From positions 186,001-250,000 of the forward strand of contig NZ_RDQE01000002.1 in assembly GCF_003697845.1 (NCBI RefSeq): a DNA stretch of 64,000 nt. The letters run 5' to 3'. Shown in pieces: positions 42,024-51,262 of the stretch (the stretch's first letter is position 1; each line of letters starts with the position of its first letter). The position numbers and the translations under genes were made by a program. The notes under the pieces are model-generated. The model made no database searches and was not told the DNA's origin. It saw nothing but the letters and a program-made list of their open reading frames with translations. The DNA is from Halobellus captivus (lineage in GTDB: Archaea; Halobacteriota; Halobacteria; Halobacteriales; Haloferacaceae).

Positions 42024-43424
42024 ATGGAACGCGTAGACGTCGCGATCGTTGGCGGGGGGCCTGCCGGTTCGGCCGCGGCGCACGCGGCCGCGAGCGGCGG
42101 CGCGGACGCCCTCGTGTTGGAGAAGGGGGTACCGCGGGCCGACCGCGAGGGGCTCGGTCCCGACTCTACCGACGCCGCCGGGATCTTGAACTACTGGGTC
42201 GACATCATGGGGATCCACCCCGACGAGTTCGCCGACGGGGTCGTCCAACGGGAGCTGACCCGGGCGGAGTTCCGCGGCCCCTCGGAGGCCGCAACGCTGT
42301 ACGACACGGGCATCGAGTCCTCGTACGACGGGTTCGGATACACCTTCCACCGCGCCCGCTTCGACGACTGGCTCCGCGAGCGTGCCGAGGACGCCGGCGC
42401 GGAGTATCGGGTCGGCGTCTCGGTCCGCGAGGTCGACACCGACCCGGACGCGGGTCCCGACGGCGACGATACCGACGGAACGCCTCGACACGCCCTCCGG
42501 CTCGCCGACGGGGACGAGATCGGTGCCGACTTCGTCGTGCTCGCGGACGGGCCCCAGCGGACGGTGACCAACCGGGTGCTCGACGGATATCTCCCGCCGG
42601 GGGAGGGCGGGTCCGACCGGCTCGCGCCGCCGGAGGCCAACCACATCGCGTACCAGGAGTACCGTCGCGTCCCCGAGGCGGTCTACGAGGAGGTGAAGGA
42701 CGCCATCGTCTTCTGGTGGGGCGTGATGCCCGGCGAGACCGCGTACCCGTGGATCTTCCCGAACCGGGACCGCGTCTGTCGGATCGGGCTCACGATGCCC
42801 ATCGGGATGGACCTCGACGACTTCGACGTCGACGCCTACGAGCTGCTCTCGGCGGACGACGAGTCGATCCCGGGCGGCGCGGAGTACGTCCGCCGGCTGC
42901 TGGAGTGGCAGTACGGCGACGAGTACGACGTCGAGGAGGACTTCCCGCTCGTCGAGGACGCCGGCAAACGCGGCGGGACCGAGACGTATCCGATCTCCTC
43001 GACGCGGCCCATCGACTCCCCGACCAGCGCGGGGGTCGCGGTCGCCGGCGGTGCCATGGGGACCACCTCCGCGTTCCACGAGGGCGGCGACCACGTCGCC
43101 GTCCGCACCGGCGCGATCGCCGGCGAGCTCGCCGCCGCCGGCGACCTGGCCCCGTACAACCGCCGCTGGAAGGAGGCGATCGGCGACGAGGTCGTCCGAA
43201 ACGTGACGATGGCGGACATGGTCGCCGACTACGGCCCCGAAGACTGGAATCGAGTCATCGGCGCGGCGGACGCGATGCTCGCCGCGGGGGCGGGCGACGG
43301 CCTGCTCGCACAGCCGTACCGGTCGGGCTGGGAGTCGCTGAAGCTGATCCTCGGCTACAAGTGGAACAAGCGGAAGACGAAACGAGACTACGTGACGATA
43401 GACGAGGACGAGTACGTCTACTGA
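42024..43424 (+). CDS. geranylgeranyl-reductase-family FAD-dependent oxidoreductase
   Basis: A 466-residue flavoprotein. The FAD-binding site is VDVAIVGGGPAGSAAAHAAA (Gly10-x-Gly-x2-Gly) with a second FAD contact at DFVVLADGPQRTV. The middle contains WWGVMPGETAYPWIFPNRDRVCRIGL, similar to the YxWxFP substrate-pocket motif of geranylgeranyl reductases, and later GVAVAGGAMGTTSAFHEGG. Such enzymes saturate isoprenoid chains of archaeal lipids or menaquinone; a FixC-like electron-transfer role is an alternative. It begins at the ATG following a TATA element and operator-like palindrome; the longer upstream frame crosses that promoter. Confidence 0.82.
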   Translation: MERVDVAIVGGGPAGSAAAHAAASGGADALVLEKGVPRADREGLGPDSTDAAGILNYWVDIMGIHPDEFADGVVQRELTRAEFRGPSEAATLYDTGIESSYDGFGYTFHRARFDDWLRERAEDAGAEYRVGVSVREVDTDPDAGPDGDDTDGTPRHALRLADGDEIGADFVVLADGPQRTVTNRVLDGYLPPGEGGSDRLAPPEANHIAYQEYRRVPEAVYEEVKDAIVFWWGVMPGETAYPWIFPNRDRVCRIGLTMPIGMDLDDFDVDAYELLSADDESIPGGAEYVRRLLEWQYGDEYDVEEDFPLVEDAGKRGGTETYPISSTRPIDSPTSAGVAVAGGAMGTTSAFHEGGDHVAVRTGAIAGELAAAGDLAPYNRRWKEAIGDEVVRNVTMADMVADYGPEDWNRVIGAADAMLAAGAGDGLLAQPYRSGWESLKLILGYKWNKRKTKRDYVTIDEDEYVY

Positions 43425-43446
43425 ACGATCCCTACGCCTCGCCCCG

Positions 43447-44493
43447 TCACTCGACCCGGCGATCGGCCGCCGTCGCCGCCGCCTCCCGTTCGCGCGCGTA
43501 CAGGTCGAGGACCACCTTCGCTCCGCCGAGCGCGACCGGCCCGACGAAGAGACCGACCCCGCCGAAGAGAACGATCCCGCCGAATATCCCCACGACGATG
43601 ATCGCCACGTTGATCGCGCCGGCCCGGTTGATCACGGCGGGGCGGAGGTACACGTCCGAGAGACTGACGAGAACGCCGAAGACGAAGAGGACGATCGCCG
43701 CGGTGGACCGGCCGCGGGCGAGGAGGAACACCGACATCGGGACCCAGACGCCGAACGAGCCGACGAGCGGGAGCAGCGTGAGGACGAACGCCGCCACGGT
43801 GAGGAACGTGACGCCCGGAACGCCGAGCAGGAACAGCCCGACGCCGAGAAGCAGCGCCTGGATCCCCGCGACGATGACGTTGCCGACGACCGACGCCCAC
43901 ATCAGGTCGTCGAGCTCCGACATCAGGTCACGCTGGACGCGGTCGGAGATCGGCGCGACGGCGAGCGCCCACCCGGCCAGTCGGTCGCCGTCACGCAACA
44001 GCGCGAAGAGAACGAAGAACGTCACCGACAGTCCCACGGTCAGGTCGGGGAGCCCGCGGAGCAGTCCGAGCCCCCAGCTCGCGAGGCGCTGTATGGCGGC
44101 GTTGATCGGCTCCTGATAGGTCACGTAGAGCACGTCGATATCGATGACGTACCCGAAGATCTCGATCTCTTCGACCACGAACTGCCGTAGCTCGCCGCGG
44201 CGGATCGCGGCGAGGAGCGTGATCCCCTGTCGGATCGCGACCGTGAGGACGTAGGTGATCGGAACGAACAACACGAGGATCGATCCCGCGATCACCGAGG
44301 CGGCGGCCACGTCCGACCGCATGTGCTCCTCCACACGGTGCTGGACGGGCGCGAGCACGTACGCGAGGACCACCGCGAGGAGCACGTACTGGAGATACGC
44401 GACGATGAACGCGGTCGCGAGCAGCACGCTGGCGGCCGCCAGGACCGTGAGTCCGGAGGGGTTCGGCAACCGCTGTGCTGTTCCGCCGCTCAT
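43447..44493 (-). CDS. AI-2E family transporter (PF01594)
   Basis: A 348-residue membrane protein with about eight helices. LLATAFIVAYLQYVLLAVVLAYVLAPVQHRVEEHM near the N-terminus, a large central loop (LRQFVVEEIEIFGYVIDIDVLYV) and the C-terminal LTLLPLVGSFGVWVPMSVFLL...PAVINRAGAINVAIIVVGIFGGIVLFGGVGLFVGPVALGGAKVVLDLY are the hallmarks of the AI-2 exporter superfamily. In archaea, relatives may act as Na+(Li+)/H+ antiporters. A minus-strand TATA (ATTTATA at 44564-44558) implies a leader of roughly 40 nt to the chosen ATG. Convergent with the flavoprotein gene. Confidence 0.87.
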   Translation of the reverse strand: MSGGTAQRLPNPSGLTVLAAASVLLATAFIVAYLQYVLLAVVLAYVLAPVQHRVEEHMRSDVAAASVIAGSILVLFVPITYVLTVAIRQGITLLAAIRRGELRQFVVEEIEIFGYVIDIDVLYVTYQEPINAAIQRLASWGLGLLRGLPDLTVGLSVTFFVLFALLRDGDRLAGWALAVAPISDRVQRDLMSELDDLMWASVVGNVIVAGIQALLLGVGLFLLGVPGVTFLTVAAFVLTLLPLVGSFGVWVPMSVFLLARGRSTAAIVLFVFGVLVSLSDVYLRPAVINRAGAINVAIIVVGIFGGIVLFGGVGLFVGPVALGGAKVVLDLYAREREAAATAADRRVE

Positions 44494-45026
44494 CTCGATC
44501 CGGGGAGTCGGCGGGTTCGTTCGGGCATTCGATGTGTCCGTGACGGACGGGAGACCGTATAAATCCGTGCGGTGTGTCGGCACGGCTGGACGTGCCATCC
44601 CGATCCCGCGGATCGGTCGAAACGCCAGCAAAAACACCTCACTAGTCCAATTATATCCCGACAACACTTAATTTTCAACTTCGATATTTTCGGCAGCAAG
44701 TATTATGAGGGCTCCGTGCACGGTCAGGTAACCAGCAACCGGTCGGGGGAACTGACCGTCCCGAACCGTCGGATTCAGACAACCAAACCACACAACCCGT
44801 TCAACACGGACGACCGCACGAAGAAGCCGTACGTCCCCTACGAAACGGTCCGGATCGAGGTCGAGTTCGGCTACCGCGCGGCGAAGGATCAGATTCGGCC
44901 GTATCGGCGTAGCCGACGTCTTTGAAGTCTTCGATCTGGCGGTTCATGGCGCACACCCCCCGAACGCCGTTTACGGGCGATAGACGGTGCTAATACTCCC
45001 GATAATGGAGACTGTAAAACGTATGA
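44494..45026. other. 533-nt AT-richer region with a possible gene remnant, next to tRNA-Pro
   Basis: This stretch has lower GC (especially 44640-44720, e.g. ATTATATCCC, CTTAATTTTCAAC) and no convincing intact gene. An open frame on the plus strand ends at 44925; its last ~70 codons (from about 44704, YYEGSVHGQV... to EVEFGYRAAKDQIRPYRRSRRL) have protein-like composition but no start in that part. The final segment faintly resembles the FGYR/GYR-K-K region of haloarchaeal transposases. A degenerate mobile-element fragment beside the tRNA is the best guess. Confidence 0.3.
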
Positions 45027-45097
45027 TGGGACCGCTGAGAGTCGAACTCAGGTCCTACGGACCCCATCCGCAGAGGATACCACTACCCCACGGTCCC
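45027..45097 (-). tRNA. tRNA-Pro (anticodon GGG)
   Basis: Minus-strand cloverleaf of 71 nt. The acceptor GGGACCG pairs with CGGTCCC, discriminator A, no encoded CCA. Anticodon stem TGCGG/CCGTA encloses ATGGGGT, giving anticodon GGG (Pro codons CCC/CCU). T arm CTGAG-TTCGACT-CTCAG. No intron. Confidence 0.93.
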
Positions 45098-45143
45098 GGG
45101 TCGCACTCGGAGGAACGAGTGTCCCGTAATTAAGGACTTCGTT

Positions 45144-46295
45144 TCAGTCGTCGCGGGGGACGACGAGGTCGCCGTCGTCGCGCACCGCCAGGCTCGCGAT
45201 CGGGTCGCCCTCGTAGACGGCCAAGCCCTCACACCGCGAGACTACGTACCCGTCGTGGTCGGCCCGAACGCGTCCCAGCGGCTCGCCCGTCGCCGAGACG
45301 ACCGTCGCGAGAGCGTCGCCCTCGACGAACTCCTCGCCCGCGTCGACGCGATGGCGGACGAGCCCGGAGACGTCCGTCGTCGGGCCTCGATAGCGCCGAA
45401 CCGGGTAGTCGACGGGGCGCTCGTCGACGTATTCCGCGGGCTCGCCGACGCCTTCCGGCACTTCGTCGGAGGCGAGTAAGCCGAGTTCGACCGCGACCGC
45501 GAACGCACCCGCGACGCCGCCGGCGACGAGGCGGTCGTCGACGACGCTGTGGGAGCCGAGCTCGGCGGTGAACGCCGGGATCCCGGCCTCGTTGAGGACG
45601 GCTCCCGCGAGCGATCGCTGGAGCTCCTCCTCGACGTACTCCGCGGCCGGGTACTCGGTGAGCGTCGGGAAGCCGAACGCCTCGACGAGCGACTCGAGAT
45701 CCGCCGCGAGCGCCTCCGCCGCCGCCTCGCCCCGTCGGTCGCCGTACAGGACCCGGTCGCGGATCGCGAACGGCTCGCTGTCGACGCCCGCGGTGTGACA
45801 GTCGATCAGGGCGTCCGCGGCGACGGCGTCGGCGGGACCCGACCCCGCCTCGCCCTTGCCGACGACCGCCTCGTAGAGCCGCGCGTCGATCCGCTCTTGA
45901 AGCTTCGGGGGGCGCGCCGACTCCGCGTCGGCGTCGGGGAAGTGTCGGTTCGGGTCCTCCTCGTCGTAGTAGGTGTGTCTGGCGTTTCGACGGAGCCCGG
46001 CGGGCGAGACGACCGGGACCGCGACGACCGCCCCCGCGAGCGAGGTCAGCGTCTCCGAGTCCGCGACGAGCGCGTCCATCGTCTCCAACACGACCGCGAT
46101 CCCGGTCGCCTCGTCGCCGTGGACGCCGCCGGTCAGCCAGAGCGTCGGACCCGGGGCGCTCCCGTTGGCGACGATCACGGGGAGCCGTTCCGGCGTCCCG
46201 GTCGGGAGGTCGGCGATCTCGAGCCATCCGCGGTCGACGGTTCCGGGGGCGGCGCTCGCGCTTCCGAGTTCGAGGTCGCGTCGCTCGTCTTCCAT
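45144..46295 (-). CDS. succinylglutamate desuccinylase / aspartoacylase family protein
   Basis: A 383-residue M14-like zinc hydrolase. Zinc ligands are expected in GGVHGDEATG (His and Glu) and DCHTAG (His); LTGGVHGDEATGIAVVLETMDAL and VVSPAGLRRNARHTYYDEEDPNRHFP (an N-A-R substrate motif) fit the AstE/aspartoacylase family. The C-terminal ~90 residues (VRRYRGPTTDVSGLVRHRVDAGEEFVEGDALATVV) form a lipoyl-like beta barrel usual in long members. It may deacylate N-acyl amino acids such as ectoine-related or acetyl-aspartate-type substrates; this is unproved. Stands alone between tRNA-Pro and cbf5. Confidence 0.87.
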   Translation of the reverse strand: MEDERRDLELGSASAAPGTVDRGWLEIADLPTGTPERLPVIVANGSAPGPTLWLTGGVHGDEATGIAVVLETMDALVADSETLTSLAGAVVAVPVVSPAGLRRNARHTYYDEEDPNRHFPDADAESARPPKLQERIDARLYEAVVGKGEAGSGPADAVAADALIDCHTAGVDSEPFAIRDRVLYGDRRGEAAAEALAADLESLVEAFGFPTLTEYPAAEYVEEELQRSLAGAVLNEAGIPAFTAELGSHSVVDDRLVAGGVAGAFAVAVELGLLASDEVPEGVGEPAEYVDERPVDYPVRRYRGPTTDVSGLVRHRVDAGEEFVEGDALATVVSATGEPLGRVRADHDGYVVSRCEGLAVYEGDPIASLAVRDDGDLVVPRDD

Positions 46296-46317
46296 GGGCG
46301 AACGGCTCCCGGAGCGC

Positions 46318-47298
46318 TTATAAAAGAACGCGTTCGAGCGCGACGGCGACCCCCGAGTCCACGTCCGGGTCGCCGACGAGGCGGCCGAGACAGACCGCCG
46401 TCCCGTTCGGAATGAAGCAGGCCACGAGCGGGGCGTCCGTGTCAGCGTCCCGCTCCGGTCCCGGCGCCGCGTCCGACGCGTCGAGGTCGCTCTCGATCAC
46501 GCCGGGCGCGTAGACGGGGGCTCCGGTGGCGACGTTGCGCGCGGCGGAGGGCGCGACCGTCACCGACGGGAGGTGGACCAACGCGTCCTCGGCGGGGCGG
46601 ACGACCTCCCGGAGGAATCCCTCATCGCCCTCCTCGGCCCACGCGAGCGCGTCCGTGAGGTCCTGGAGCGTGTGGAGGTCGCGGTCGTCGAAGGGGTCCG
46701 TGGCGGTCCGACGGAGGTGCCCCATGTGCGCGCCGACGCCGGCGGCGAGCCCGAGGTCGTGACACAGCTTTCGGACGTACGTCCCCGACTCACAGCCGAT
46801 CCGGAGCAGGGCCCGTCGTTCCTCGAGTTCGAGCACGTCGAGCTCGTGGATCGTCCGAGTTCGCAGCCGGCGAGTGACCGCGCTCTTCCGGGGAGGTTTC
46901 TGGTATAGCTCGGTCTCGAACTCCGCGACGACGCTCCGGAAGTCCGAGGGTGCGGGACCGTGAAGCTCCAGCACGGAGACGTACTCCTTCGACCCCTCGA
47001 GGAACACCTGAGCCATCCGGGTCGCGGTGCCGGTGAGCGTGGGGAGACAGCCGGTCACCTTGGGGTCGAGCGTGCCCGCGTGGGCGACGCCGTCGATCCG
47101 CGGACCGTCGGGATCGAGCGCCGCGAGCGTGTCGTTGATCGCGTCGCGGACCCACGCAGAGAGCTGGTGTGAGGAGGGGCCCGCGGGCTTGTCGACGTTG
47201 ACGACGCCGAACCGGAGCAGCTCCGGGACCGACCGCTCCCCGGGCGGGGCGCGGAGCGGGTCATCGGCGTCGTCGATGTCGTCGGTGTCGTCGGTCAT
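46318..47298 (-). CDS. cbf5: RNA-guided pseudouridine synthase Cbf5
   Basis: Catalytic subunit of archaeal H/ACA RNPs (with L7Ae, Nop10 and Gar1) that converts uridine to pseudouridine in rRNA and tRNA. 326 residues: TruB-type catalytic domain with LRFGVVNVDKPAGPSSHQLSAWVRD and the catalytic Asp78 in HAGTLDPKVTG, then KSAVTRRLRTRTIHELDVLELEERRALLRIGCESGTYVRKLCHDLG. A C-terminal PUA domain follows (about 240-326) with a haloarchaeal acidic insert. An acidic N-terminal tail precedes the core. It lies 47 nt after cmk on the same strand, a conserved haloarchaeal pair. Confidence 0.95.
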   Translation of the reverse strand: MTDDTDDIDDADDPLRAPPGERSVPELLRFGVVNVDKPAGPSSHQLSAWVRDAINDTLAALDPDGPRIDGVAHAGTLDPKVTGCLPTLTGTATRMAQVFLEGSKEYVSVLELHGPAPSDFRSVVAEFETELYQKPPRKSAVTRRLRTRTIHELDVLELEERRALLRIGCESGTYVRKLCHDLGLAAGVGAHMGHLRRTATDPFDDRDLHTLQDLTDALAWAEEGDEGFLREVVRPAEDALVHLPSVTVAPSAARNVATGAPVYAPGVIESDLDASDAAPGPERDADTDAPLVACFIPNGTAVCLGRLVGDPDVDSGVAVALERVLL

Positions 47299-47345
47299 CT
47301 GGATGTCCGTGTGTGCTGGATTTGCGAGTTCCGGTTCGGCGGCGT

Positions 47346-47924
47346 TCAGAAGTCGTAGGAGACGCCCTCGATCGGGACCTTCCCCTCGTCGTCGTCGGGA
47401 TCGTAGGCCTCGACCGTGGCGACGAGCGCGTCGAGGAAGCGGTCGGGACCCCAGCGGGCGGTGTTGTAGGCGGCGTCGTAGATGGAGAGGTCGTCGATGT
47501 CGACGTCGTAGTACTCCAGGTACCGCTTTCGCTCGGAGGCCTCGCGACGGAGCGTCTCCTCGCGCGCCTGCGAGACGGGTTTGTCCTCCCGGTCCGCGAT
47601 CCGTTCGGCGCGGACGTCGACGGGTGCGTCGAACCAGAACCGTAAGTCGGCGTGCTCGCCGGCGAGCCAGCCGGCCAGCCGCGACTCGAGCACGACCGCC
47701 TCGCGGGTCGTCGCGATCTCGCGGAGCCGGCGGTCGAGGTCGCGGTCGATGTCGCCGTCGTCCTCGGCGTGTTCGTTGAACTCGACGGGCGTCATGCCGC
47801 GGTCGGCGGCCATCTCCCGGAAGATGTCGCCGCCGGAGACGTGGTCGAGCCCGAGCGCCTCGGCGAGCCCCGCGGCGTTCGTGCTCTTCCCGCTCCCGGG
47901 CGGGCCGGAGACGGTGATCAACAT
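47346..47924 (-). CDS. cmk: cytidylate kinase (archaeal type)
   Basis: Phosphorylates CMP and dCMP using ATP. 192 residues: Walker [11 protein letters not shown] (6-15), then [43 protein letters not shown] and [11 protein letters not shown] typical of archaeal Cmk, and the lid [40 protein letters not shown]. The start [10 protein letters not shown] is favoured; an ATG two codons upstream is possible. Forms a unit with cbf5. Confidence 0.94.
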   Translation of the reverse strand: MLITVSGPPGSGKSTNAAGLAEALGLDHVSGGDIFREMAADRGMTPVEFNEHAEDDGDIDRDLDRRLREIATTREAVVLESRLAGWLAGEHADLRFWFDAPVDVRAERIADREDKPVSQAREETLRREASERKRYLEYYDVDIDDLSIYDAAYNTARWGPDRFLDALVATVEAYDPDDDEGKVPIEGVSYDF

Positions 47925-48023
47925 ATCCACCCTCCGGCAGGACCGTTCAAAACGGTTGTCGTTCGCGTCCGGTGCGGTTCATCCGTATCCGGTGCGGTTC
48001 GTCACGCGTCGCTCCACCGCGTG

Positions 48024-48416
48024 TCACTCCGTCGCGGCCGTCATCGACCAGACCGCGACGAGACCGAGGAGGACTGCCGGGACGAGCGGGAGCGCGAGGT
48101 ACGTCGCGAAGAACGTGAACCCGAACGCTCCGGCCGCGTACGGATACGCGTAGATGATGCCGGGAATGACGAGGACGCAGGTGAACAACACGGCGGTCAG
48201 CGCCCATCCCTTTCGGCCGAAGCCGTCGGCGGTCGGCTCCATGGCTTCGGTCGCCGACTCCGGACCGTCGGCGGTCGGTCCCGGAGTCTCGGCGGCGGAT
48301 ACCGCTCCGTCCGTGTCGGAGTCCGCGGATCCCGCGTCGCCGTCGGCCGGGTCGTGGACGTACCCGTCCTCGCCGTCGGCCGAGGAACGGTCCGCCGCGT
48401 CGGTCTCAGAACTCAC
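48024..48416 (-). CDS. two-helix membrane protein with acidic N-terminus
   Basis: A 130-residue protein of unknown function. Residues 1-65 are a low-complexity Ser/Asp/Ala/Glu tail; residues about 72-125 hold two to three hydrophobic helices (WALTAVLFTCVLVIPGIIYAYPYAAGAFGFTFFATYLALPLVPAVLLGLVAVWSM). Its start overlaps the 3' end of the oxidoreductase gene by 11 nt on the same strand, so the two are probably co-transcribed. Composition is haloarchaeal, supporting a real gene. Confidence 0.65.
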   Translation of the reverse strand: MSSETDAADRSSADGEDGYVHDPADGDAGSADSDTDGAVSAAETPGPTADGPESATEAMEPTADGFGRKGWALTAVLFTCVLVIPGIIYAYPYAAGAFGFTFFATYLALPLVPAVLLGLVAVWSMTAATE

Positions 48417-49446
48417 TGTCCGGTTTCAGGACCACTTTGCCAAAGCCCTCACGGTTCTCGATCATCTCGTGTGCGCGCGCGGCCTCGCTCATCGGGAGCG
48501 TCTCGCGGATCCGCGGCTCGAAGGTGCCGTCCCAGACGAGTTCGAGGACGTCGTCGACCTCTCCCGGCGTCGCCATCGTCGAGCCGAGCACGGAGAGCTG
48601 GTTCCAGAAGATCCGGTTGAGCCCCGCGTCCGGGTTCGGACCGGTCGTCGCCCCGCAGGTGACGAGCCGTCCGCCCTTCGCCATCGACCGCAGCGAATCC
48701 GGGTACGTCGCCTCGCCGACGTGGTCGACGACGACGTCGACCCCGCGTTTCCCGGTCAGTTCGGCGATCTCGTCCGCGAAGTCGGTCGCCTCGTAGTCGA
48801 TGACGTGATCCGCGCCGCACGTCTCGGCGTGAGAGAGCTTCTCCTCCGTGGAGGCGGTCGCGAACACCTCACAGCCCGCGTGGTCGGCGATCTGGACCGC
48901 GGCGTGGCCGACCCCGCCCGACGCGCCGAGCACGAGCACGCTCTCGCCGGCCTCGACGTCCGCGCGCGTGTGGAGCATGCGCCACGCGGTCTGGAAGACG
49001 AGCGAGGCGGATCCGGCCACCTCCCAGTCGACGTCGTCCGGAACGGGAACGAGGTTCTCGGCGGGCACCGCGGCCCGTTCGGCGTGGACGCCGCGGACGT
49101 GCTCGCCGATGATGTGGAAGGAGACGCAGAGCGACTCCTCGCCGCTTCGGCAGAACTCGCACTCCCCACAGGCGACCCCCGCGCTCACCGCGACGTGGTC
49201 GCCGGGCTCGAACCGCGTCACGCCCTCGCCGACCGCCTCGACGACGCCCGCGGCGTCGCTGCCGGGGATATGCGGCATCTCCAGATCGACCCCTGGAAGC
49301 CCACGGCGGGTCCAGATATCGAGGTGATTCAACGCGCCGGCCTTAACGTCGACGAGCACCTCCCCGCGGTCCGGTTCGGGGTCGGGGAACTCGTCGTACT
49401 CGATCACGTCGCGGTCGCCGTGGGCGTCGAACTGGACGGCCTTCAT
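48406..49446 (-). CDS. zinc-binding alcohol dehydrogenase / quinone-oxidoreductase-like MDR protein
   Basis: A 346-residue MDR enzyme (350 from an ATG four codons upstream at 49458). The GroES-like domain has KAGALNHLDIWTRRGLPG, IPGSDAAGVV and the structural-zinc lobe CGECEFCRSGEESLC with all four cysteines. The catalytic Cys of true alcohol dehydrogenases is absent (Asn at that place in ALNHLD), which points to a quinone-reductase or crotonyl-CoA-reductase-like subgroup. The dinucleotide site is VLVLGASGGVGHAAVQIADHAG. Substrate unknown. Confidence 0.87.
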   Translation of the reverse strand: MKAVQFDAHGDRDVIEYDEFPDPEPDRGEVLVDVKAGALNHLDIWTRRGLPGVDLEMPHIPGSDAAGVVEAVGEGVTRFEPGDHVAVSAGVACGECEFCRSGEESLCVSFHIIGEHVRGVHAERAAVPAENLVPVPDDVDWEVAGSASLVFQTAWRMLHTRADVEAGESVLVLGASGGVGHAAVQIADHAGCEVFATASTEEKLSHAETCGADHVIDYEATDFADEIAELTGKRGVDVVVDHVGEATYPDSLRSMAKGGRLVTCGATTGPNPDAGLNRIFWNQLSVLGSTMATPGEVDDVLELVWDGTFEPRIRETLPMSEAARAHEMIENREGFGKVVLKPDSEF

Positions 49447-49590
49447 GGAGACACCCATCGGGGGAGTGCACTAAACAGTACGCCACACGGCGTCGTCGCC
49501 GGCGGTCCTCGGCGACGGTTCTCGACGACGGTCCTCGTCGCCGGGATCCTCCGTGGGAACGGGGACCACTCGGCCGATCCTTTCGTGATG

Positions 49591-49597
49591 TTTAAGT
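49591..49597 (+). promoter_or_regulatory. TATA box upstream of the tRNA-Ser/ribosomal-protein operon
   Basis: TTTAAGT in an AT-rich patch ~80-86 nt before tRNA-Ser; the primary transcript would start near 49620, upstream of the tRNA, and probably continues into rps13. Confidence 0.5.
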
Positions 49598-49676
49598 ACC
49601 GAAGCGGAGTTGATCCGGATGCACGAACTGCAGGGGTGCCGGACCCCGAGTCCGAGAGGGCGACGATACGACGCGA

Positions 49677-49762
49677 GTTGCGGTAGCCAAGCCTGGCCCA
49701 AGGCGCAGGGTTGCTAACTCTGTGGCGTCACTGCCTCCGGGGTTCGAATCCCCGCCGCAACG
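49677..49762 (+). tRNA. tRNA-Ser (anticodon GCT)
   Basis: 86-nt class II tRNA. The acceptor GTTGCGG pairs with CCGCAAC, discriminator G. Anticodon stem CAGGG/CTCTG encloses TTGCTAA, giving anticodon GCT (AGC/AGU). Long variable arm; T arm CGGGG-TTCGAAT-CCCCG. CCA is not encoded. It leads the ribosomal protein operon, with 57 nt to rps13. Confidence 0.95.
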
Positions 49763-49819
49763 CTCGAAACGACCGAGCACCGCCGGGATCGCGCCGGTAG
49801 GGCTCACTGCGATCAACAC

Positions 49820-50341
49820 ATGAGCACGGAAGAATCACAGGACGACTCGCCGGAGGAGGAGGAAGACCTCCAGTACTTCGTTCGGATCGGGGGAGCGGAC
49901 CTCGACGGGACGAAGACGGTCGAGCGAAGCCTATCTGAACTCAACGGCATCGGCACGCGCATGGCGCGGCTGGTCGCCGAGAAGGCCGGCGTGGACCGGA
50001 CGTCCACGTTCGGGCTTCTCGACGAGGAGGAGATCGAGGCGGTGGTCGACGTCGCCGAGAACCTCGAGGACCACGTCCCGTCATGGATGACCAACCGACA
50101 GAACGACTTCTTCACCGGGGAGACGACCCACCTCGTCGGCACCGACGTCAACGAGAAACGTCGTCACGACATCAACCTGATGAAGCAGATCGAATCGTAC
50201 AAGGGCGTCCGTCACAAGCGCGGCCAGAAGGTCCGCGGCCAGCGGACGAAGTCCACGGGCCGGACCGAGGGGACCATCGGCGTCAACGTCGAGGAGATCC
50301 GCGAGGAGATGGCCGAAGAGGAAGCGGGTGACGACGAATGA
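49820..50341 (+). CDS. rps13: 30S ribosomal protein S13
   Basis: A 173-residue small-subunit head protein that contacts the P-site tRNA and L5. After an acidic N-terminus it shows [41 protein letters not shown] and [35 protein letters not shown], the basic RNA-binding C-terminal segment. First protein gene after tRNA-Ser; overlaps rps4 by 4 nt (ATGA). Confidence 0.97.
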   Translation: MSTEESQDDSPEEEEDLQYFVRIGGADLDGTKTVERSLSELNGIGTRMARLVAEKAGVDRTSTFGLLDEEEIEAVVDVAENLEDHVPSWMTNRQNDFFTGETTHLVGTDVNEKRRHDINLMKQIESYKGVRHKRGQKVRGQRTKSTGRTEGTIGVNVEEIREEMAEEEAGDDE

Positions 50342-50865
50342 GCACCGGAAAGAACACCAAGGGCTACGAGACGCCGAACCACCCGTACCAGGGCGAGCGG
50401 ATCGCCGAGGAGTCCGACCTCCTCTCGCGGTACGGCCTGAAGAACAAGGAGGAGCTCTGGCGAGCGCAGTCGGAACTGCGCCGCATGCGCCGGGAGGCAC
50501 GACGCCTCCTCGGCGAGGCCCAGGGTGACGTCGAGGTCGCCGGGGAGGCCGGCTCGGAGTTCGTCGCACGACTGCGCCGCATCGGCGTGCTCGGCGACAA
50601 CGACGACATCTCGACGGTCCTGTCGCTCGACGTGACGGACCTCCTCGAGCGCCGCCTGCAGACGGTGGCGTACCGACAGGGGTTCGCCTCCTCGACGCAG
50701 CAGGCCCGCCAGTTCATCGTTCACGGACACGTCACCGTCGACGGCGCGCGCGTGACGCGCCCCTCGGTGAAGGTCGACGTGAGCGACGAGGGCACCATCG
50801 CCTTCGACGAGAACAGCCCGCTCGCGGACGATCTCCACCCCGAGCGCGCGGAGTCACAGGAGTAA
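50338..50865 (+). CDS. rps4: 30S ribosomal protein S4
   Basis: A 175-residue primary rRNA-binding protein. Contains the S4 RNA-binding domain [47 protein letters not shown] (about 105-155) and an acidic C-terminus. Start overlaps the S13 stop; rps11 follows after 6 nt. Confidence 0.97.
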   Translation: MSTGKNTKGYETPNHPYQGERIAEESDLLSRYGLKNKEELWRAQSELRRMRREARRLLGEAQGDVEVAGEAGSEFVARLRRIGVLGDNDDISTVLSLDVTDLLERRLQTVAYRQGFASSTQQARQFIVHGHVTVDGARVTRPSVKVDVSDEGTIAFDENSPLADDLHPERAESQE

Positions 50866-50871
50866 CCAATC

Positions 50872-51261
50872 ATGAGTGGATCCGAGGACGGAAAGTGGGG
50901 AATCGCCCACGTGTACGCGTCGTTCAACAACACCCTCATCACGGTCACCGACGAGACGGGCGCCGAGACGATCGCCAAGTCGTCCGGCGGCACCGTGGTG
51001 AAGCAGAACCGAGACGAGGCGTCGCCGTACGCCGCCATGCAGATGGCCGAGGTCGTCGCGGAGCGGGTCAAGGAGGCCGGCTTGGAGGGCGTCCACGTCC
51101 GCGTTCGCGGTCCCGGCGGCAACCTCAACAAGTCGACCGGCCCCGGCGCGCAGGCGACGATCCGTGCGCTGTCGCGTGCGGGGGTCGAGATCGGGCGCAT
51201 CGAGGACGTCACGCCCATCCCGCACGACGGGACGAAGGCGCCGAAGAACAAACGAGTCTGA
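50872..51261 (+). CDS. rps11: 30S ribosomal protein S11
   Basis: A 129-residue platform protein: [48 protein letters not shown] and the C-terminal [22 protein letters not shown] are fully conserved family blocks. Adjacent to rpoD (start 1 nt after the stop). Confidence 0.97.
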   Translation: MSGSEDGKWGIAHVYASFNNTLITVTDETGAETIAKSSGGTVVKQNRDEASPYAAMQMAEVVAERVKEAGLEGVHVRVRGPGGNLNKSTGPGAQATIRALSRAGVEIGRIEDVTPIPHDGTKAPKNKRV

Positions 51262-51262
51262 C

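Noticed and set aside
44494-45097. An integrated element at tRNA-Pro with att repeats
   Set aside because: I looked for a copy of the tRNA 3' end on the left side and found none; no integrase frame is present. Kept only as a possible remnant.
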